Shown: piece after piece, positions 6,196 to 9,372 of the stretch | Layout: each line of letters begins with the position of its first letter | How positions within the stretch are numbered: the stretch's first letter is position 1 | DNA from: a bacterium | GTDB taxonomy: Bacteria > Desulfobacterota > Deferrimicrobia > Deferrimicrobiales > Deferrimicrobiaceae | Reading direction: 5' to 3' | Assembly: GCA_020056545.1 (NCBI GenBank) | Contig: JAGVHM010000111.1 | Coordinates: 1-9,372 of the forward strand | Length of the DNA: 9,372 bases | The notes under the pieces: generated by a model | What the model was told of the DNA's origin: nothing | Seen by the model: only the letters and a program-made list of their open reading frames with translations | Database searches by the model: none | Translations under genes and position numbers: made by a program

Positions 6196-7581
6196 CTATA
6201 AGATCATCGACTTCGGGTCGAGGACCCGCTCTATCTCCGCTTCCGTAAGCAATCCTTTCTCGCGCAGCAGCGCGCGGATCGTCTTCCCCGAATGGTACGC
6301 CTCGTGGGCGAGCTCCGCCGCCCGGTTATAGCCGATCTTCACGGCCAGCGGGGTCACCATCGCAAGGCTCTGCTCGATCAGATCCCCGCACCGCTTCCGG
6401 TTGGGCGTGATCCCCGCAACACACGACGAAGCCAGGAGGCGGGACGCAGACGAGAGAATTCGGATGGATTCGAGGAGGTTGCGCGCCATAACCGGGAGCA
6501 TGACGTTCAACTCCAGGACGCCAAGCGCGCCGGAAAGCGTCACCGCCGCGTCGTTGCCGATCACCTGCGTGCAGACCTGTATCCCCATCTCCAGGATGAC
6601 GGGGTTGACTTTCCCCGGCATGATGGACGAACCCGGTTGAAGCGAGGGGAGGTCGATCTCCCCGATCCCGCACCTCGGGCCGGAGGACAGCAGCCGCAGG
6701 TCGTGGCAGATTTTCATCAGGGAGGCGGATAGCCCTTTCAGCGAACCGCTCGCCGAGACGAGGGGGTCCTGCGCTCCCATCGCCTCGAACCGGTTCTCCG
6801 CCGGGCGGAACGGGATCCCGGTGAGTTTGTCGATCTCCGCGATCGTCCTCGCGCCGAACTCCGGGTGGGCGTTCAACCCCGTCCCCACCGCCGTCCCGCC
6901 CAGAGGGAGCTCCTCCAGGTCAGGAAACGTCGCGCGGATTCGCCGTATGCCGTGATCCACCATTGAAGCGTAGCCGGAGAACTCCTGCCCCAGGGTCACG
7001 GGGACGGCGTCCTGCAGGTGGGTCCTGCCGATTTTGAGGACGTCGGAAAATTCCCGCGCCTTCGACTCCAGGGCTTCCCGCAAAACCTCCAGCGCCGGAA
7101 GAAGCGCATCGGAGAGCTGCCGGCGGGCCGCGATCCGGATGGCAGAGGGGATGACGTCGTTGCTGGACTGGCAGCGGTTCACATGGTCGTTGGGGTGGAC
7201 CGGCGCGTTCCCCCCCTTGGGCTGCCCCAGCAGCTCGTTGGCCCGGTTGGCGAGCACCTCGTTTACATTCATGTTCGTCGAGGTGCCGGAGCCTGTCTGG
7301 AACACGTCGACGACGAACTCGCCGTCGAACTTCCCTTCCAGCACTTCGCGCGCTGCCCGCGAGATCGCCTCCGCAAGCGGCGGAGGAAGTATCCCCAACC
7401 CCGCATTGACCTCGGCGGCCAGCCCCTTGATCATGGCCGCGGCGTGCACGACCGGAAGCGGCATGGGGATGCCGCTCACCGGAAAGTTTTCGAAAGCCCG
7501 GCGGGTCTGCGCCCCGTAGTACGCGTCCTCGGGGACGCGGACCTCCCCCATCGAGTCCTTTTCCATCCGGAATCCGCTCAT
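6196..7581 (-). CDS. fumC: Class II fumarate hydratase
   Basis: Reversible hydration of fumarate to L-malate in the TCA cycle; a cytosolic homotetramer in the fumarase/aspartase superfamily. The 461 residues match the usual length. Motifs are in order: EKDSMGEV near the N-terminus, QTGSGTSTNMNVNEVLANRA (about 95-114), HPNDHVNRCQSSND (about 129-142), GRTHLQDAVPVTLGQE (185-200, His188), LGGTAVGTGLNAHPE (227-241) and the superfamily signature GSSIMPGKVNP (317-327) with Ser318 and Lys324. His188, Ser318 and Lys324 fall at the same numbers as in E. coli FumC. SSN rather than STN at 139-141, and GK rather than AK in the signature, favour fumarase over aspartase. The start at 7579-7581 is chosen for GGAGG six bases upstream; an in-frame ATG seven codons earlier lacks this. 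It heads a probable two-gene unit with the downstream hydrolase and is divergent from norC. Confidence 0.94.
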   Translation of the reverse strand: MSGFRMEKDSMGEVRVPEDAYYGAQTRRAFENFPVSGIPMPLPVVHAAAMIKGLAAEVNAGLGILPPPLAEAISRAAREVLEGKFDGEFVVDVFQTGSGTSTNMNVNEVLANRANELLGQPKGGNAPVHPNDHVNRCQSSNDVIPSAIRIAARRQLSDALLPALEVLREALESKAREFSDVLKIGRTHLQDAVPVTLGQEFSGYASMVDHGIRRIRATFPDLEELPLGGTAVGTGLNAHPEFGARTIAEIDKLTGIPFRPAENRFEAMGAQDPLVSASGSLKGLSASLMKICHDLRLLSSGPRCGIGEIDLPSLQPGSSIMPGKVNPVILEMGIQVCTQVIGNDAAVTLSGALGVLELNVMLPVMARNLLESIRILSSASRLLASSCVAGITPNRKRCGDLIEQSLAMVTPLAVKIGYNRAAELAHEAYHSGKTIRALLREKGLLTEAEIERVLDPKSMIL

Positions 7582-7612
7582 CTTCCGCCTCCAGAACGGC
7601 AACTTGTCCGTG

Positions 7613-7626
7613 CCCGCATCTGCGGG
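7613..7626 (-). repeat. Small hairpin in the fumC leader
   Basis: CCCGC and GCGGG flank ATCT. It lies between the candidate fumC promoter and its ATG, about 30 bases upstream of the start. A stable GC-rich stem could influence leader structure, but the size is small and chance is plausible. Confidence 0.25.
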
Positions 7627-7635
7627 TTTACAGCC

Positions 7636-7663
7636 ATCTTATCCGCGATTCCGCAACTCTCAA
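7636..7663 (-). promoter_or_regulatory. Candidate sigma70-type promoter for fumC
   Basis: On the minus strand, TTGAGA (7658-7663; 5 of 6 to TTGACA) is followed after 16 bases by TAAGAT (7636-7641; 4 of 6 to TATAAT). The implied start near 7629 gives a leader of about 48 bases. It lies in the fumC-norC divergent region downstream (in the fumC direction) of the CRP/FNR-type palindrome. Confidence 0.35.
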
Positions 7664-7688
7664 AGGGATTTACGGATTTGCCTTCCCG

Positions 7689-7704
7689 CTTGACGCATGT
7701 CAAG
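7689..7704 (+). promoter_or_regulatory. CRP/FNR-superfamily operator upstream of norC
   Basis: CTTGACGCATGTCAAG is an inverted repeat with perfect six-base arms around GCAT. The core TTGAC-N4-GTCAA is the site type bound by the FNR/DNR/NnrR/HcpR branch of the CRP/FNR superfamily, whose members sense O2, NO or nitrosative stress. Its centre (between 7696 and 7697) is 41.5 bases before a start at 7738, which a -10-like TACCAT (7727-7732) would set. That is the classic class II activator position. On the other strand the site contains TTGACA, so it could also affect fumC. The regulator itself is not in the window. Confidence 0.65.
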
Positions 7705-7726
7705 GCACGCCGCTATCGAACCGTCC

Positions 7727-7732
7727 TACCAT
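7727..7732 (+). promoter_or_regulatory. Candidate -10 element of the activator-dependent norC promoter
   Basis: TACCAT matches TATAAT at four of six positions. No -35 is needed if the palindrome at 7689-7704 is a class II activator site, because it occupies that place. The predicted start near 7738 gives a 39-base leader containing the AAGGAGG ribosome binding site at 7763-7769. Confidence 0.4.
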
Positions 7733-7776
7733 GACCCCATTCTCCGCACCGACAGGCAATAAAAGGAGGTTACGGA

Positions 7777-8478
7777 ATGACGAAGAAGACCGCCTTCTGG
7801 ATCTTCCTGCTGGGCACCCTGTCGTCGACGGTTCTTTTTCTGGCGTTGACGTGGGACACGCACAGGCAGGTGGTCGCGCTTTCCCACGCCGACAAGATCG
7901 ACGCGCGGGTAGTGGCGGGAAAACGGGCTTTCGAGAAGTACAACTGCAACGACTGCCACACGATCCTGGGGTTCGGCGCCTACTACGCCCCCGACCTCAC
8001 GCGTGTAACGCAGCGCATCGGGGAAAAAGGGATCCGATTCCGGATCAAGAGCCCTGAGGTGGCGTTCGCCAACTCCTGGAGGAAGATGCCCAACGTCCAC
8101 GCCTCCGACGCCGAGGTCGAGGATATGGTCGCATTCTTCGCGTGGATGAACGAGATCAACAACAACGACTGGCCGCCCCAGGACAGCAAGAAGCGCCTCT
8201 CCCGAGGGGAGCAGGCGATGGTCGCCTCGGTGGGCGTGTCGCCCGGCGCGGCGGTCTTCCAGTCCAAGGGATGCATGAACTGCCACGCGCTCCACGGGAC
8301 GGGCGGGACGTTCGGCCCGGCCCTGGACACCGTCGGCAGGAAGATGTCGCTGGAGCAGATCGGGCGCTACGTGCGCGACCCCGAAAGCGTCAACCCGAAA
8401 GCGAAGATGCCGCCGCAGAAGGGGCTCACCGACCGTGAGCTCGATGAAGTGGCGAAATTCCTTTCGAGCCTGAAATAA
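7777..8478 (+). CDS. norC: Nitric oxide reductase cytochrome c subunit NorC, extended with a second heme-c domain
   Basis: Electron-entry subunit of cytochrome c-dependent NO reductase, anchored in the inner membrane with its heme domains in the periplasm. A single N-terminal membrane anchor spans about residues 6-26. The canonical NorC domain is about 43-135: VVAGKRAFEKYNCNDCH (heme c, Cys57-Cys60-His61), GFGAYYAPDLT, the likely Met ligand Met104 in WRKMPN, and NEINNNDWPPQ. Canonical NorC ends near here at about 150 residues. This protein has 233, and the extra ~90 residues form a second cytochrome c domain with CMNCH (166-170), GTGGTFGPALDTVG and a probable Met ligand Met211 (AKMPPQ). It may be an added electron-relay domain that replaces or docks a donor cytochrome; that is inference. 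A strong AAGGAGG lies seven bases before the ATG. norB follows after ten bases. Confidence 0.95.
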   Translation: MTKKTAFWIFLLGTLSSTVLFLALTWDTHRQVVALSHADKIDARVVAGKRAFEKYNCNDCHTILGFGAYYAPDLTRVTQRIGEKGIRFRIKSPEVAFANSWRKMPNVHASDAEVEDMVAFFAWMNEINNNDWPPQDSKKRLSRGEQAMVASVGVSPGAAVFQSKGCMNCHALHGTGGTFGPALDTVGRKMSLEQIGRYVRDPESVNPKAKMPPQKGLTDRELDEVAKFLSSLK

Positions 8479-8488
8479 GGAGGGAACG

Positions 8489-9372
8489 ATGGAATACCGA
8501 TCCCAGAAGATCGCCTACTGGTACTTCGCTTCGGCGCTGCCGCTTTTCGTGCTCCAGATATTCCTGGGGTTGTACCTGGCGTACAGCTATACCTGGACCG
8601 TCCCGCAGTCGATCGTCGACGTCTTTCCCTTCTCCACGGCGCGGGCGATGCACACCAATCTGCTCGTCCTCTGGATGCTCCTGGGGTTCATGGGAGGGAC
8701 TTATTACATTATCCCGGAGGAGACGAAATCGGAGATCTACTCGGAAAAACTCGCCTACTTCCAGTTGATCGCCCTTCTGGTCACGGGCGTCGTCGCGCTG
8801 GTCGGGTTCCTCTTCGGGTGGACCCAGGGGCGGCCGCTCCTCGAGATCCCCAGGCCGCTGGATTTCGTCGTCGTGGTCGGAGCGCTGATCTTCCTGTTCA
8901 ACATCGGCATGACGATGATCAAGGCCAGGAACTGGACGGTCATACAGGGGACGCTGTTGGGCGGGCTCGTCTTCCTCGCCCTGCTCTACCTTTTCGGCAT
9001 CCCCTTTTATGAAAACACGGTGACCGACTGGTACTACTGGTGGTGGGTCATACATCTCTGGGTGGAGGGAGCGTGGGAGCTCGTCACAGGCGCCATCATG
9101 GCGTTCGTGCTGATGAAGCTCACCGGAGTCGATCGGGGGGTCGTGGAGAAGTGGCTATACGTCGAGATCGGGCTGTTCATGTTCACCGGGATCGCCGGGA
9201 CCGGCCACCACTACTACTGGATCGGCGCCCCGCGTTACTGGCTGTGGGTAGGCGGGATCTTCTCGGCCCTCGAGCCTCTTCCCATCCTCCTGATGGTCTT
9301 CGACACCATGCATCACGTCAAGAAGCGGCAGACGAAGATAGTGAACCCGCTCACCTGGACCTACGCGGTGGG
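8489..9372 (+). CDS. norB: Nitric oxide reductase cytochrome b subunit NorB (3' partial)
   Basis: Catalytic subunit of cNOR, a heme-copper oxidase-superfamily membrane protein that reduces two NO to N2O and water. 294 codons are present; full NorB is about 450-475, so the C-terminal third, including the heme b3 and second heme b His ligands, lies beyond the window. Visible hallmarks are RAMHTNLLVLWMLLGFMGG (His55, low-spin heme b ligand), TDWYYWWWVIHLWVEGAWE (Fe_B ligand His189, Glu193 and Glu197, matching P. stutzeri/P. aeruginosa H207, E211 and E215), GTGHHYYWIG (Fe_B ligands His240-His241) and SALEPLP (Glu262, the E280 equivalent). About eight membrane helices are covered. The cNOR-type glutamates and the adjacent norC identify a cytochrome c-dependent enzyme rather than the quinol-dependent fused form. 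AAGGAGG overlapping the norC stop precedes the ATG. Confidence 0.96.
   Translation, partial: MEYRSQKIAYWYFASALPLFVLQIFLGLYLAYSYTWTVPQSIVDVFPFSTARAMHTNLLVLWMLLGFMGGTYYIIPEETKSEIYSEKLAYFQLIALLVTGVVALVGFLFGWTQGRPLLEIPRPLDFVVVVGALIFLFNIGMTMIKARNWTVIQGTLLGGLVFLALLYLFGIPFYENTVTDWYYWWWVIHLWVEGAWELVTGAIMAFVLMKLTGVDRGVVEKWLYVEIGLFMFTGIAGTGHHYYWIGAPRYWLWVGGIFSALEPLPILLMVFDTMHHVKKRQTKIVNPLTWTYAV

Noticed and set aside
6196..7581. Aspartate ammonia-lyase (aspA) as an alternative call
   Set aside because: SSN at 139-141, PGK in the signature, the GIGEI segment and the PNR...IGY-x-x-AAELA C-terminus favour fumarase; the aspartase-like residues are few.
7018..7734. Plus-strand open frame antisense to fumC
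   Set aside because: Fully opposite a clear fumarase and without any motif.
7731..8057. Plus-strand frame beginning at an ATG upstream of norC
   Set aside because: It runs in another frame through norC and lacks a ribosome binding site, while norC has AAGGAGG and clear heme motifs.
8426..9055. Minus-strand open frame opposite norB
   Set aside because: Highly charged low-complexity product antisense to the conserved NorB helices; a shadow frame.

Overview
The window is GC-rich, Gram-negative-type DNA. It encodes a lipoprotein with a lipobox, an outer-membrane beta-barrel protein ending in Phe, and a cytochrome c / nitric oxide reductase pair. Together, the FecR-domain protein, the TPR-barrel protein, the lipoprotein with carboxypeptidase-regulatory-like and YfaP/DUF2135-like domains, and norCB suggest a Desulfuromonadota/Deltaproteobacteria-like organism, possibly a metagenome-derived contig. 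That assignment is inference with low certainty. No rRNA, tRNA, CRISPR or insertion sequence was seen.

Layout. (1) 1-1176, plus: an open frame whose first ~49 codons read like a bacterial Ig-like/cadherin-like surface repeat and then switch, in frame, into an MFS transporter that lacks its first membrane segments. This is either a chimeric assembly or a real fusion. (2) 1151-4804, minus: a compact three-gene operon. In transcription order it holds a TPR plus outer-membrane beta-barrel protein, a secreted FecR-domain protein whose ATG directly abuts the preceding TAA, and an outer-membrane lipoprotein with Ig-like and DUF2135 domains. (3) 4805-5133: an AT-rich 329-base intergenic stretch with a candidate promoter, repeated CCCGGAT words, competing hairpins, and a possible 50-codon Cys-rich ORF on the plus strand. 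(4) 5134-7581, minus: class II fumarase (fumC) followed after 18 bases by a YdjM/YfhP-type membrane-bound metal-dependent hydrolase. (5) 7582-7776: a divergent regulatory region with a near-perfect CRP/FNR-family palindrome. (6) 7777-9372, plus: norC and norB (norB cut by the window end), encoding a cytochrome c-dependent NO reductase. Its NorC carries an extra C-terminal heme-c domain.

How they may work together. NorC/NorB reduce NO to N2O at the inner membrane. The palindrome lies exactly where a class II CRP/FNR-type activator would bind relative to a plausible norC -10 box, so NO- or redox-responsive control is likely. Fumarase belongs to central metabolism, and its link to the hydrolase is only co-transcription. 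The TPR-barrel/FecR/lipoprotein operon looks like a cell-envelope module. The barrel protein resembles, in architecture only, SLAM-type surface lipoprotein exporters, and the operon's own lipoprotein would be the natural client. This is the best candidate here for an undescribed system, but it is a hypothesis.
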